Shown here in pieces: positions 12,101 to 23,300 of a stretch of 64,000 nucleotides of DNA. Source of the DNA: Nostoc sp. JL34 (GTDB lineage: Bacteria > Cyanobacteriota > Cyanobacteriia > Cyanobacteriales > Nostocaceae); the NCBI RefSeq assembly GCF_017114945.1, contig NZ_JABXKQ010000183.1, positions 1 to 64,000 of the forward strand. Direction: 5' to 3'. Under the pieces are notes generated by a model. That model did not search any database, had not been told where the DNA came from, and saw only the letters and a list, made by a program, of their open reading frames with translations. How positions within the stretch are numbered: the stretch's first letter is position 1; every line of letters begins with the position of its first letter. A program made the position numbers and the translations under genes.

Positions 12101-14379
12101 AAGTTGTCCCTATTGGTCGTCCAATTTCCAATACCCAGATATACATACTCGACCAAAACTTACAACCAGTACCTGTGGGTGTACCAGGAGAACTGCATAT
12201 TGGTGGTGCAGGATTAGCAAAAGGATACCTCAACCGTCCAGAGTTAACACAACAAAAATTTATCCCCAACCCCTTCCAAGGAAGCAGGGGAGCAGGGGAG
12301 CAGGGGAGCAGGGGGAGAGAACGGTTGTATAAAACAGGGGACTTAGCACGTTATCTCCCAGATGGAAATATCGAATACCTGGGTCGTATCGACAACCAAG
12401 TAAAAATCCGGGGTTTCCGCATCGAGTTGGGAGAAATCGAAGCAGCACTAAGCCAACATAGTGATGTGAAAACATCTATAGTGATCGTCCGCGAAGATAT
12501 TCCCGGAAATAAGCGCCTAGTCGCCTATATAGTACCGCAGCCACAGATAACACCCACAGTTAGCCAATTGCGTAGCTTCCTCAAAGAAAGGCTACCAGAA
12601 TATATGGTACCAAGTGCGATCGTCATCTTAGAATCTTTACCCCTAACCCCAAACGGCAAAATTGACCGTCGCGCCTTACCAGAACCAGAAGCACGCACAG
12701 GAATAGAAAGCAGCCTAGTAGCACCACGCACCCCCATTGAAGAAAAATTAGCTCAAATTTGGGAGCAAGTATTAAGAGTAGAGCAAATAGGCATACACGA
12801 TAACTTTTTTGAGCTAGGAGGAGATTCCATCCTCAGTATTCAAATCATTAGCAGAGCAAAAGTTGCCGGAATAGAATTGACTATTAAACAACTATTTGCC
12901 AATCAAACTATCGCCCAATTAGCCACAGTCGCAGGTACAACAAAAGCACTTGCAATTGAACAAGGATTAGTCACAGGAACATTACCCCTAACACCAATTC
13001 AACACTGGTTTTTCGAGCAGAAATTACCAGAGAAACACCACTTTAATCAATCATTTCTCCTCACAGTACCATCAGACCTCGACCTAGAAATATTAGAGCA
13101 AGTATGGCAGCAACTACTAAAACATCACGATGCTCTAAGGCTAAGATTCACCCAAACAGATACAATATGGCAGCAGATTCATGCCGCCTCAACAGATGAC
13201 ATTACTATCCCCCGTTTTGACTTATCGACAGTTCCAGAAACTGAGATAGAAACTGTCATTGAAACCACAGCCAATGAATTACAGGCGAGTTTAAATCTTT
13301 CAGAAAATCTCGTGCAAGTAGCATTTTTCTGGCTGGGTATTGACAAAAAAGCCCGATTGATTATAGTAATTCACCACCTCGTAGTAGACGGTGTTTCTTG
13401 GCGGATATTATTAGAAGATTTGCAGACAGCTTACCAGCAACTCAGTCAAGGCAAAACCATTCAGCTACCTGCAAAAACTACATCCTTCAAAGATTGGTCA
13501 CAACAACTGACAGAATATGCACAATCAGAAGTCTTGAAATCAGAACTAGATTATTGGTTGAGTGCATCTTACGATGCAGTTGACTCCATCCCGGTAGACT
13601 ATGCACAAGGAATAAACACTACTGCATCGGCTAGGACAGTATCAGTATCATTAAACCAAGCCGAAACTCTTTCACTTTTACAAGATGTTCCGAAAGCTTA
13701 TAAAACACAAATAAACGATATCTTGTTAACTGCCTTAGTACTGGTGTTGAGCGAATGGACTAACTCTGAGTCAGTGTTATTCAACTTAGAAGGTCATGGG
13801 CGGGAAGAGATCATTGATGGTGTAGATTTATCACGCACCGTTGGCTGGTTTACAACGATTTTTCCAGTGGTTGTGGAACTGGGAATCATAGATGATCTTG
13901 GTATTGCGTTAAAATCCGTCAAGGAACAATTACGTGTAATTCCTAATAAAGGGATTGGCTATGGTTTATTACGTTATCTGAATGTTGATGCAGAAATTAA
14001 CGCCCAACTAGAGAAAATTCCCCAAGCAGAAATTAGCTTTAACTATTTGGGACAATTTGCTCAAGTTGTCAATACATCTTCTCTGATGCAAATAGCTAAT
14101 GAACTTAGCGGAAACAGCCAGAGTTTACAAGGTCAGCGCCATTATTTGCTAGATATTAATGCCATCGTTATCAACGAACAACTGCAAATAGATTGGACAT
14201 ATAGCAGCAATATCCATCAGCACGAAACGATTGAGAATGTTGCTCAAGAATTTGTCGAAACTTTGCAAGAGTTAATTGCTCATTGTTTATCAACAGAAAA
14301 TGCAGGTTATACGCCTACAGATTTCCCATTAATTCAACTTAACCAACTAGAAATAGATCAGATATTACAAAATTTATGA
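3115..14379 (+). CDS. ncpA: Nonribosomal peptide synthetase, modules 1-3 (Tyr-Gly-D-Gln), NcpA-like
   Basis: A 3754-aa cytosolic NRPS. Order: TubC-type docking domain (1-52), C1 (60-510), A1 (519-1035), PCP1 (LGGHSL, S1079), C2 (HHVVCDG at H1271), A2 (1587-2110), PCP2 (S2155), C3 (HHVVSDG at H2359), A3 (2675-3195), PCP3 (GGDS, S3238, the form usual before an epimerase), and epimerisation domain (HHLVVDG at H3420). A short C-terminal tail resembles a COM donor helix. Specificity codes aligned by eye to GrsA: A1 DASTVAAVCK (Tyr), A2 DILQLGLIWK (Gly), A3 DAWQFGLIDK (Gln). The first three residues are therefore Tyr-Gly-D-Gln, as in nostocyclopeptide. C1 has HQIVGDF in place of HHxxxDG, so it is probably inactive. 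Repeat-derived insertions sit in C1 (about residues 222-232), C3 (about 2285-2299) and every A domain. The stop overlaps the next ATG (ATGA). The NRPS call is certain; the gene name rests on predicted chemistry. Confidence 0.93.
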   Translation: MNLIELLKNLSTKNVELWVDGDKLRYRSPEKSLSPELLEEIKQSEPEIIRILSQSTDRSVTYPLSHGQKALWFLYQLAPSSIAYNVTYTAKLVTNLDIPALKKAAQALVERHPLLRTTFATIDGEPVQTVHENQQVDFSIQEAFDLGQDDVNNWLSEKSDRPFNLEQGPILRFDLLINHIETDKLATKEHILLIALHQIVGDFCSLEITIGELRALYKAMSTTGYAYAIGEATQLSTQNYQYQDYINWSEQMLASSDGESLWTYWQQQLSGELPLLNLPTDRPRPESQTYNGASRLFTVDEELRQKLTKLAKREGASLYIVLLTALQILLLRYTNQEDILIGSRMVNRSRSEFENIVGYFTNPVVLRGDLSGKPTFKELLERSHSCVLDAQDHQDYPFPLLVEQLQPVRNPSFSPLYQVALIWNRSHQNIDIDGLILESLIPESKGAAFDITLTILEETNSLKGTWNYNTDLFDDSAIARMMGHFVTMLSAIVANPQQRIDQLPMLTQSEERQLLIEWNDTQVDYAFDKCIHQLFEEQVERTPDAVAVVFENQQLTYRELNSRANQLAYYLQSLGVKPDVLVGICVERSLEMVVGLLGILKAGGAYVPLDPEYPQDRLSFMLEDAQVPVLISQQRFLDRLPEYQAKLICLDEVWSEILQNKQNNLIEVVKSTDLANVIYTSGSTGKPKGVMVEHSGLCNLAQAQIQVFGLSGDSRVLQFASFSFDACISEILMALGSGARLYLGTKDSIMPGMPLIERLKDDGITHVTLPPSALAVLPVEELPTLQAIVVAGEACPLELMRQWSKGRNFFNAYGPTEASVCATVAKCTPEDEKITIGRPIANAEIYILDSQLQPVPIGVPGELHIGGAGVARGYLNRNELTQQKFIPNPFKRGKEQGAGSRGKIEDQSSNSERLYKTGDLARYLQDGNIEYLGRIDHQVKIRGFRIELGEIEAVLSQHPHVQASCVIAREDNRGDKRLVAYIVLQPEQTATVQELRSFLKEKLPEYMVPSAIAILESLPLTPNGKIDRRALPEPSSELSEKYVAPRTPIEEILAVIWQQVLKLELVGRHDNFFELGGHSLLATQFISRVRSRLKVEISLRELFAAPTIAELAPSIQQLQQQNIELSAPPILRRVENIEIPLSYAQQRLWFLNQLESNSALYNISIGLRLVGTLNVAALEQSLQKFIDRHEVLRTNFVTVDGKPTQIIQTQTNWTVAVVDLQHLPLTEQQTAAQKLLEQKAIEPFDLANDALIRATLVMLSSKEQCLLVCMHHVVCDGWSIGVFVQELEALYNAYSIGQASPLLPLPIQYADFAIWQRQWLQGDVLQNHLSYWEKQLANAPTFLPLPTDRPRPAVQTFNGSYHVFTLSVELTQRLLQLSQQQGCTLFMTLLGAYNTLLYRYTGQSDILVGTPIANRDRAEIEGLMGFFVNTLVMRTDLAGNPSFNELLLRLREMALSAYAHQDLPFEMLVEALEPERDLSYTPLFQAMFVLLNAPMSEIELTELSVSGLPIGITTSKFDLTLSMENTPNGLFGWWEYNTDLFDSSTIERMTGHFLTLLEAIVANPSEQISQLPMLTASEQQQLLVEWNDTSVDYPQDKCIHKLFEEQVERTPNAIAVVFENQQLTYHELNCRANQLAHYLQSLGVSADVLVGICVERSLEMLVGLLGILKAGGAYVPLDPEYPQDRLSFILEDAQVSVLLTQQHLVEKLPQCQAQLVSLDTWQLISQLPQGNPITNVQASNLAYVIYTSGSTGQPKGVQISHTAVSNFLSAMQQRPGITKQDTLLAITTISFDIAALEIFLPITVGACLVIARRDVTLDGRELFDLLVKSKATIMQATPATWRLLLDSNYQFSDLKILCGGEALPWDLVSQLLTRSASLWNLYGPTEATIWSSICQLESSSRLISIGRPIDNTQIYILDQNLQPVPIGVPGELHIGGAGLARGYLNRPELTQEKFIPNPFGRSRGAEEQGSRGAEVLPNTQSPIPSPRLYKTGDLARYLPDGNIEYLGRIDNQVKIRGFRIELGEIEVALSQHPHVQASCVITREDTPGDKRLVAYIVPQPQVTLTISELRSNLKEKLPDYMVPSAIVILESLPLTPNGKIDRRALPAPEPSSELLEKYVAPRNPIEEILSLIWQQVLKVDVVGRHDNFFQLGGHSLLATQLISRVRSSLKVELPLRSLFAAPTIAELSHNIQQLQQQDLELAAPPILKRAENVETPLSYAQQRLWFLDQFEPNSGSYNIPFGLRLVGTLNVVALEQSLIEIIHRHEALRANFITVDGQATQIIHNCREQGTENREQENIPWTLSVVELKHLPLTEQKTAAQKLVQEQAFLPFDLADDALIRATLIVLSPTEQWLLVCMHHVVSDGWSIGVFIEELQALYNAYSQGELSPLLPLPIQYADFAIWQRQWLQGEVLQNQLSYWKQQLANAPTFLPLPTDRPRPAVQTFNGAYLEFALSSELTQRLVQLSQKQGVTLFMTLLAAYNTLFYRYTGQTDILVGTPIANRDRTEIEGLIGFFVNTLVMRTDLSENPSFNELLPRIREMALSAYAHQDLPFEMLVEALQPERDLSYTPLFQVMFVLNNAPTSEIELTELSVSELPIESAIAKFDLTLSMENTSTGLVGGWEYNTDLFDSNTIERITGHFVTLLESIVANPQERISQLSMLTASEQQQLLVEWNDTSVDYPQYKCIHELFEEQVERTPDAVAVVFENEQLTYHQLNCRANQLAHYLQSLGVSADVLVGICVERSLEMVVGLLGILKAGGAYVPLDPGYPQDRLSFMLADAQVSVLLTQQHLVEKLPEHQARVVHLDKDWVAIAKSSQENLIAQVQASNIAYVIYTSGSTGQPKGVILSHSNLCNHMFWMQATFPLTEKDKVLQKTPFGFDASVWEFYAPLLAGGQLLIAEPGGHTDSAYLLKLIAQQQVTTIQLVPSLLQMLLEQGGIETCDSLKHVFCGGEVLPITLQEGLLSKLDVNLHNLYGPTEACIDATFWNCQHEIYPQVVPIGRPISNTQIYILDQNLQPVPVGVPGELHIGGAGLAKGYLNRPELTQQKFIPNPFQGSRGAGEQGSRGRERLYKTGDLARYLPDGNIEYLGRIDNQVKIRGFRIELGEIEAALSQHSDVKTSIVIVREDIPGNKRLVAYIVPQPQITPTVSQLRSFLKERLPEYMVPSAIVILESLPLTPNGKIDRRALPEPEARTGIESSLVAPRTPIEEKLAQIWEQVLRVEQIGIHDNFFELGGDSILSIQIISRAKVAGIELTIKQLFANQTIAQLATVAGTTKALAIEQGLVTGTLPLTPIQHWFFEQKLPEKHHFNQSFLLTVPSDLDLEILEQVWQQLLKHHDALRLRFTQTDTIWQQIHAASTDDITIPRFDLSTVPETEIETVIETTANELQASLNLSENLVQVAFFWLGIDKKARLIIVIHHLVVDGVSWRILLEDLQTAYQQLSQGKTIQLPAKTTSFKDWSQQLTEYAQSEVLKSELDYWLSASYDAVDSIPVDYAQGINTTASARTVSVSLNQAETLSLLQDVPKAYKTQINDILLTALVLVLSEWTNSESVLFNLEGHGREEIIDGVDLSRTVGWFTTIFPVVVELGIIDDLGIALKSVKEQLRVIPNKGIGYGLLRYLNVDAEINAQLEKIPQAEISFNYLGQFAQVVNTSSLMQIANELSGNSQSLQGQRHYLLDINAIVINEQLQIDWTYSSNIHQHETIENVAQEFVETLQELIAHCLSTENAGYTPTDFPLIQLNQLEIDQILQNL
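3769..3802 (+). repeat. Nostoc-type repeat embedded in the C1 domain
   Basis: The segment containing CGACGGGCTACGCCTACGCC encodes TTGYAYA in a loop after the position of the catalytic motif, where other C domains of this locus read LYNAYSQGQ. Related sequence occurs in intergenic DNA near 35540. It looks like an in-frame insertion of an interspersed repeat into a condensation domain that has already lost its catalytic His. Confidence 0.5.
5791..5820 (+). repeat. G-rich repeat insertion in A1
   Basis: GCAGGGG-type units between the KFIPNPF and LYKTGD motifs of A1, translated as EQGAGSRG. This is the shortest and most diverged of the seven A-domain insertions, and it lacks the C-rich second half. 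Confidence 0.7.
8998..9073 (+). repeat. G-rich/C-rich repeat insertion in A2
   Basis: AGGGGAGCAG units followed by CCCCAGT/CCCCAAT units, read in frame as SRGAEEQGSRGAE and then SPIPSP. The purine half and the pyrimidine half could partly pair as a hairpin. Confidence 0.75.
12281..12320 (+). repeat. G-rich repeat insertion in A3
   Basis: GGGGAGCA units at the same A-domain position, translated as GSRGAGEQGSRGRE. Only the purine-rich half is present. Confidence 0.72.
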
Positions 14380-17300
14380 AATTAGAACTTAGCAAAACTA
14401 ATCGCCAAAATATTGAAGATATTTATCCCTTATCTCCCATGCAAGAGGGGATGCTGTTTGAAAGTTTATATGCTCCAGACTCAGGCGTATATTTTGAGCA
14501 GATAACTTGCATTTTGACGGGAAACCTAGATGTAAAAACCTTTGAACAAGCTTGGCAGCAAGTGGTAGCTCGACATCCCGTCTTCCGCACGGCTTTTCTT
14601 TGGGAGTCTTTGAGCCAGCCAGTTCAAGTGGTGTATCGACAGGTCAATGTGACAGTCGAAACTTATGACTGGCGGGAGTTATCTGCACAAGAGCAGCAAC
14701 AGCAATTAGAAACTTTTCTGGATTCGGAGCGACAACAGGGTTTCCAAGTGTCGCAAGCGCCATTGATGCGTCTACATCTAATCCAGTTGGATGGGGATAC
14801 TTATCAGTTTGTTTGGTGTCATCATCATTTATTACTTGATGGCTGGTCGTCACCTTTGGTTTTCCAAGACCTGTTGGAGTTTTATCAAGCTATTTCTCAA
14901 GGTAAAAGTTTATCTAACATCGCAACTGTCAGCTACCGTAACTATATTGCTTGGTTACAGCAACAGAATCGAGATTTAGCTAAAGAATTTTGGCGACAAA
15001 AACTCCAAGGTTTTACTACACCAACTCCTTTGACTGTGGATAAACCATTGTCAATGCGGGAGAAGCATTCGAGCTACGGCGAACAACAAATTGACTTAAC
15101 TGTGCCAGCGACAGCAGCAGTAATGTCTTTTGTCAGACAGCATCAATTGACGATGAGTAATTTGGTGCAGGCGACTTGGGGATTGTTGCTGTCTCGCTAT
15201 AGCCAAGAAACAGATGTGGTTTTTGGTGCAACTGTTTCTGGTCGTCCGCCTGAACTTGTTGGTGTAGAGTCGATAGTGGGTTTGTTTATCAATACTCTGC
15301 CAGTGCGGGTGCAAATCTCCGAGCAGACTGAATTGCTCGGTTTGTTAAAGGATTTACAGGCGCAACAGATTGAATCTGAGCAGTTTTCCTATAGCTCATT
15401 GGTAGAGATTCAGGGGCTGAGTGATGTTCCCAGGGGTACATCTTTGTTTGAGAGTATTGTTGTTTTTGAGAATTATCCTATTGATACTGCTGTTCTACAA
15501 GGCAATAGCGATTTTTCCCTCTCGAATTTTAGGTGGATTGAACAAACAAATTATCCTCTGGCGGTTTTAGTTTCTCCTGGTGAGCAGTTGTCGCTGAGGG
15601 TGATGTACGATACCAGCCGGTTTGAAGATGGAACGATTAGCCGGATGCTGGGTCATTTTAGAACAATGCTTGAGGCGATCGCTACTAATCCTCAGCAACG
15701 AATTTCCCGGTTGCCAATACTAACAGAATCTGAGCAGCAATTATTAGTTGACTGGAATGATACCCAGATAAATTATCCCCAAGATAAATGTATCCATAAG
15801 TTGTTTGAGGCGCAGGTAGAACGTACACCCGATGCTGTGGCAGTGGTGTTTGAGAATCAACAACTGACATATCACGAGTTGAATTGTCGTGCTAATCAAT
15901 TGGCGCATTACTTGCAGTCCTTGGGTGTAAAACCAGATGTATTAGTGGGGATATGTGTAGAACGCTCCCTAGAAATGCTAGTAGGAATACTGGGAATTCT
16001 CAAAGCAGGTGGCGCTTATGTACCACTTGACCCAGAATATCCCCAAGACCGTTTACGCTTCATGTTAGAAGATGCGGCTGTGTCAGTGCTGCTTACCCAA
16101 CAAAAATTAGTTGAGAAATTACCTGAGCATCAGGCCCGTGTCGTGTACTTAGACACCGACTGGCAACTCCTAAACCAGTTGAGCCAGGAGAATCTTATCT
16201 CTGGTGTGCAAGAGAATAACTTGGGTTACGTGATTTACACCTCTGGTTCTACAGGGCAACCAAAGGGTGTAGCCATGAATCAGCTTGCTCTTTGCAATCT
16301 CCTACTGTGGCAACTGCAAAATTCGCCAATTTCTTCTAGTGGTGTAAAAACCCTGCAATTTGCTCCTGTCAGCTTTGATGTCTCCTTTCAAGAAATGTTC
16401 TCTACCTGGTGTTCTGGAGGCACATTGCTATTGATTGGCGAGCAATTGCGCCAAGAACCGTTGGCTTTATTAGGTTTACTCCAAGAACAAGCTGTTGAAA
16501 GATTATTTGTTCCTTTTGTTGCTTTACAGCAACTAGCGGAGGTAGCTGTTAGTAGTGAATTAGTTACTAGTAATCTGAAGGAAATCATTACTGCTGGGGA
16601 ACAGTTACAGATTACTCCTGCCATTTCCAAGTGGCTGACTCAGTTAAGTGATTGTACTCTGCATAATCATTACGGGCCATCGGAGAGCCATGTAATCCTC
16701 ACTTTTACTCTGACTAATTCAGTGGAGAATTGGCCGCCACTTCCTCCGATTGGCCGTCCCATAGCCAATACGCAAATCTACATCCTGGATAAGTATTTAC
16801 AGCCTGTACCTGTGGGTGTAGCAGGGGAACTGCACATTGGTGGTGTTTCCTTAGCGCGAGGCTATTTGAATCGATCGGAGTTAACACAAGAAAAATTCAT
16901 CCCTAACCCCTTCGATGGAAGCAGGGGAGCAGGGGAGCAGGGGAGCAGGGGAGCAGAGGAGCAGTCTTTCCCCTCTGCCCCCCATCCCCTCTGCCCCTCT
17001 GCCTCTTCTGAGCGCCTCTACAAAACTGGGGACTTAGCCCGTTATTTACCAGATGGCAACATCGAATACCTGGGGCGCATCGATAATCAGGTGAAAATCC
17101 GGGGATTCCGCATCGAATTGGGAGAAATCGAAGCAGTACTGAGCCAATATGAAGATGTGCAAGTATGTTGTGTCATCGCTCGCGAAGATACTCCTGGTGA
17201 CAAGCGCCTAGTCTCCTACATCGTTCCCCAGCCAGAGCAGACACCCACAATAAGCGTTCTGCGGCAATTTCTCAAGTCCAGGCTACCAGAATACATGGTA

Positions 17301-20300
17301 CCAAGTGTCTTCGTCATATTGGAGTCCCTACCGCTTACCCCCAACGGCAAAGTAAACCGTCGCGCCCTACCAGCACCAGAGCCAAGTAGTGAATTATTAG
17401 AGAAATATGTCGCCCCACGCACCCCAATTGAAGAAATACTGGCACTGATTTGGCAACAAGTCCTAAAAGTAGAGCTTGTAGGCAGACATGATAATTTCTT
17501 TGAGTTAGGAGGACACTCCCTACTAGCAACACAACTTATCTCCCGTGTGCGTAGCAGCTTGAAAGTAGAACTGCCATTGCGTTCGTTATTTGCAGCACCA
17601 ATAATTGCCCAATTAGCACCATCGATTCAGCAACTACAGCAGCAAAACTTAGAACTTGCTGCACCACCCATATTACCCAGGACAGGGAATGCAGAATTAC
17701 CACTGTCTTATGCTCAACAGCGTTTATGGTTTTTAGACCAGTTGGAGCCGAACAGTGCTTCATACAACATCCTCTTCGGGTTGTGTTTAGCCGGAACTCT
17801 TAATGTTGCCGCCTTAGAACAAAGCTTAATTGAAATTATTCATCGTCAAGAAGCATTACGCACTAACTTCATCACAGTTGATGGACAAGCTGCTCAAATC
17901 ATTCAAACAGAAACGAATTGGACAGTTACAGTTGTTGATTTGCAGCATTTACCGTTAACAGAACAAAAAACTGCTGCACAGAAATTAGTGCAAGAGCAAG
18001 CAATTCAGCCTTTTGACTTAGAGTCACAAGCATTAATCAGAGCGACATTAGTAATGCTGTCTCCTACAGAACAGTGGTTATTAGTGTGTATGCACCACGT
18101 TGTCTCTGATGGCTGGTCAATAAGTGTATTTGTCCAGGAGTTACAAGCACTGTACAATGCTTATTCTCAAGGTCAACTGTCACCTTTGTTGCCACTGCCG
18201 ATTCAGTACGCAGATTTTGCAATTTGGCAAAGACAATGGTTAGTCGGGGAAGTACTCAACAGCCAATTAAGTTACTGGAAACAACAATTGGCAAATGCAC
18301 CCACGTTCTTGCCACTACCCACAGATAGACCCAGACCTGCTGTGCAGACTTTCAATGGTGCATATCTTGAGTTTACTCTGCCTGGTGAGTTAACTCAACG
18401 GTTGGTGCAACTGAGTCAACAGCAAGGTTGTACTCTGTTCATGACTTTGTTGGCGGCATATAATACCCTGCTTTATCGCTACACAGGACAAGAAGATATA
18501 TTGGTGGGTTCGCCAATTGCTAACCGCGATCGCTCCGAAATAGAAGGGTTAATTGGCTTTTTTGTCAATACTTTAGTGATGCGAACAGAGATATCAGGCG
18601 ATCGCAGTTTTAACGAATTACTCCCACGTATCCGGGAAATGGCATTATCCGCATACGCTCATCAAGATTTGCCCTTTGAAATGCTAGTGGAAGCATTGCA
18701 ACCAGAACGGGATCTCAGCCATACACCACTGTTTCAAGTGATGTTCGTTCTCAATAATGCGCCCACATCTGAAGTAGAGTTGACTGGGTTAAGTGTTAGT
18801 TCCTTGTCCATAGAAAGTGCGATCGCCAAGTTTGATCTGACTTTAGGAATTGAAAACATTAGCACTGGACTAGTGGGGTGGTGGGAGTACAACACTGACT
18901 TATTTGATAGCAGCACCATTGAGCGCATGACTGGTCATTTTGTGACACTGCTGGAAAGTATTGTCGCCAATCCCCAAGAGAGGATTTCTCAATTACCAAT
19001 GCTCACAGCATCTGAGCAACAGCAGTTATTAGTTGAGTGGAATGATACAAGCGTAGATTATCCCCAAGATAAATGTATTCATCAGTTGTTTGAAGAACAG
19101 GTTGAGCGTACACCCGATGCTGTGGCGGTGGTGTTTAAAAATCAACAATTGACGTATCACGAGTTAAATTGTCGTGCTAACCAGTTGGCGCATTATTTGC
19201 AGTCTTTGGGAGTGTCCGCAGATGTACTGGTGGGGATATGTGCCGAGCGTTCTTTGGAGATGGTGGTAGGACTGTTGGGTATTCTCAAGGCGGGTGGGGC
19301 TTACTTACCGCTTGACCCAGAGTATCCCCAAGACCGTTTGGGTTTTATGCTCGAAGACGCTCAAGTTTCAGTATTACTGAGTCAGCAGCAATTAGTTGAG
19401 AAATTACCTGAACATCAAGCGCGTGTTGTTTGCTTAGATACCGACTGGGAAATCATTCCCCAATCGAATCAGCAAAATCCAATCGCTGGTGTGCAAGCTA
19501 GTAACTTGGCTTATGTAATTTACACTTCGGGTTCCACTGGAAAGCCTAAAGGAGCGATAAATACGCATCTAGGGATTTGCAATCGCCTCCTGTGGATGCA
19601 GCAAGCATATCAATTAACAGAAATAGACTGCGTTTTACAGAAAACTCCTTTCAGCTTCGATGTCTCCGTTTGGGAGTTTTTCTGGCCATTATTGACTGGA
19701 GCGCGTTTAGTTGTAGCTAAACCAGGTGGACATAAAGATAGTGGTTACTTGGTCAATCTAATACTAGAACAGCAAGTTACTACACTGCATTTTGTTCCTT
19801 CGATGCTCCAGATTTTTCTAGAAGAACAAGGTTTAAAAGATTGCAGTAGCTTGAAGCAAGTTATTTGTAGTGGCGAAGCACTGCCTTTAGAACTTCAAGA
19901 ACGCTTTTTTGCTTGTTTAGGGTGTCAATTGCATAATCTCTACGGGCCGACAGAAGCCGCAATTGATGTCACCTTCTGGGAATGTCAACGAGAGAGCAAT
20001 TTGAAGACTGTGCCTATTGGTCGCCCAATTTCCAATACGCAAATCTACATACTCGACCAAAATTTACAACCAGTACCTGTGGGTGTACCAGGAGAGTTAC
20101 ACATAGGTGGTGCAGGATTAGCGAGAGGCTACCTCAACCGCCCAGAGTTAACACAAGAGAAATTTATCCCCAACCCCTTCAGTGGAAGCAGGGGAGCAGA
20201 GGAGCAGAGGAGCAGAGGAGTAAGGGAGCGGAGGAGAAAAATAGCTAAATCTCCAGTTGCCAGTCCCCGCCTCTATAAAACCGGAGATTTGGCTCGTTAT

Positions 20301-23300
20301 CTACCAGATGGCAATATAGAATATCTGGGACGTATCGACAATCAAGTAAAAATCCGTGGATTTCGTATCGAATTGGGAGAAATCGAAGCAGCACTAAGCC
20401 AACATCAAGATGTGCAAACATCTGTAGTCATCGTCCGCGAAGATATTCCTGGTGATAAGCGCCTAGTCGCCTATATAGTACCGCAGCCGCAGGTAACGCC
20501 AACAATCAGCCAACTGCGTAGCTTCCTTAAGGAAGAGTTACCAGAATACATAGTACCAAGTGCCTTCGTCACCCTAGATTCTCTACCGCTTACCCCCAAC
20601 GGCAAACTAGACCGTCGCGCCCTACCAGCACCAGAACCAAGTAGTGAATTATCAGATAAATATGTAACTCCACGTACACCCCTAGAAGAAATCCTGGCAC
20701 AAATTTGGGTACAAGTGCTGAAAGTAGAGCTTGTAGGCAGACATGATAACTTCTTTGAACTAGGAGGACACTCCCTATTAGCAACGCAACTCATCTCCCG
20801 TATGCGTAGCAGCTTGAAAGTAGAACTGCCATTACGTTCGTTATTTGCTGCACCAACAATTGCGGAATTAGCACCATTGATTCAGCAATTACAACAACAA
20901 GACTTAGAACTTGCTGCACCACCCATTTTACCAAGGGCGAACAATGCAGAACTGTGCCTATCATTTGCTCAACAGCGTTTATGGTTTTTAGACCAGTTCG
21001 AGTCGAACAGTTCTTTCTACAACATCCCCATTGGTTTGCGCTTAGTTGGAACTGTTAATGTTGTCGCCTTAGTACAAAGTTTAGAAGCAATTATTCATCG
21101 CCACGAAGCATTACGCACTAATTTTGTTACTGTTGATGGGCAAGCAACTCAAATTATTCAAACTGCAACAAATTGGTCAGTTGCAGTTGTTGATTTGCAA
21201 CATCTCTCAATAAGTGAGCAAGAAATTACTGCACAGAAATTAGTGCAACAACAAGCGCTTCTTCCTTTTGATTTAGCAAATGAAGCCCTATTCAGAGCGA
21301 CATTAATAATGCTGTCTGATACAGAACAGTGGTTATTAGTGTGTATGCACCACATTGTCTCTGATGGCTGGTCAATAGGTGTGTTTGTCCAGGAGTTACA
21401 AGCACTGTACAATGCTTATGCTCAAGGTCAGGCATCCCCTTTAACACCACTGCCGATTCAGTATGCAGATTTCGCCTTATGGCAAAGACAATGGTTAGTC
21501 GGGGAAGTACTGAAGAGCCAATTGAGTTACTGGGAACAACAATTGGCAAATGCACCGACGTTCTTGCCATTACCCACAGACAGAACCAGACCTGCTGTGC
21601 AGACTTTCAATGGCGCATATCTTGAGTTTGCCCTGTCTGTTGAGCTAACTCAAAAGTTGGTAAAACTGAGTCAACAGCAAGGGGTAACTTTGTTTATGAC
21701 CTTGTTGGCGGCATATAATACCCTGCTTTATCGCTACACAGGACAAACAGATATTTTGGTGGGGACACCAATTGCTAACCGCGATCGCACCGAGATAGAA
21801 GGGTTAATTGGCTTTTTTGTCAATACTTTGGTGATGCGGACTAACTTGGCAGAAAACCCCACTTTTAACGAATTACTCCCGCGTATCCGGGAAATGGCAC
21901 TATCTGCCTACGCTCATCAAGATTTGCCCTTTGAAATGTTGGTGGAAGCATTGCAGCCAGAACGGGATCTGTGCCATACACCATTGTTCCAGGTGATGTT
22001 TGTCCTCCAGAATGCTCCCATGTCTGAGATAGAGTTAACTGGGTTAACCGTCAGTTCCTTACCAATAGAAAGTTCCACGGCAAAGTTTGATTTGACCTTA
22101 ATAATGGAGAACACTGCCACTGGGCTAGTGGGATGGTGGGAATACAACACAGACTTGTTTGATTGCAGCACAATTGAACGGATGACAGGTCATTTTGTCA
22201 CATTGCTTGAAGGTATTGTTTCTAACCCTAGTGAGCAAATTTCCCAATTGCCTCTTCTAACACAAATTGACCAACAGCAGTTATTAGTTGACTGGAACGA
22301 TACTCAATCTAACTATCCCCAGGAATCTATCCCTCAGTTGTTTGAGAAGCAGGAGGAGCTTACACCCGATGCTGTGGCAGTGGTGTATGAGAATCAACAT
22401 CTTACATACCGCGAATTGAACAGCCGTGCTAACCAGTTGGCGCATTATTTGCGGTCTTTGGGTGTGAAAGCTGATGTGCTGGTGGGGATATGTGTGGAGC
22501 GTTCCTTAGAAATGGTTGTGGGACTATTGGGGATTCTTAAGGCAGGTGGTGCTTATCTGCCACTTAACCCAGAATATCCTCAAGAGCGATTGACTTTCAT
22601 GCTCGAAGATACTCAGTTATCAGTCATATTGACTCAAGAAAAACTAGTTAATAAACTAGGCGATTACCTCCGGCGCGGCTTGGCCGAACGCAAAGCCAGT
22701 GTAATTTGCTTAGACTCAAACTGGGATATCATCAATCAACAAACAAAACAGAACCCGACTACCAGCGTTAAAGCTAATAACTTAGCTTATGTAATGTACA
22801 CCTCCGGTTCTACAGGTCAACCCAAAGGTGTGAGCATTATCCATCGAAGTGTAGTGCGACTAGTCAAAGAAACCAACTATGTCAGCATTTCTGCTGGTGA
22901 TGTAATTGCCCAAGCCTCAAATCACGCCTTCGACGCTGCTACTTTTGAAATTTGGGGAGCCTTACTGAATGGAGCGCGGTTAGTAGGGGTGAGTAAAGAT
23001 TTGGCACTTTCGCCCCAAGAGTTCGCAGCCTTTATGCGATCGCAACGTATCAGTGTGTTATTCTTGACAACCGCGTTGTTCAATCAAATTGCTCAAGAAG
23101 TCCCCTCTGCTTTCAATTCACTACGGCATCTTCTATTTGGCGGCGAGGCTGTCAATCCTAAATGGGTTAAAGAAGTACTCAAAAATGGTGCGCCGCAGCG
23201 ACTACTTCATGTTTATGGGCCAACAGAAAATACAACATTTACTTCCTGGTACTTGGTGCAAGATGTACCAGAAGGCGCGACAACTATTCCCATAGGACAA

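Noticed and set aside
12260..12475. Minus-strand frame opposite NRPS A3, and the many similar frames opposite the NRPS genes
   Set aside because: They recur at the same place in each module and mirror the conserved A- and C-domain sequence on the other strand, with no own ribosome-binding site or family.
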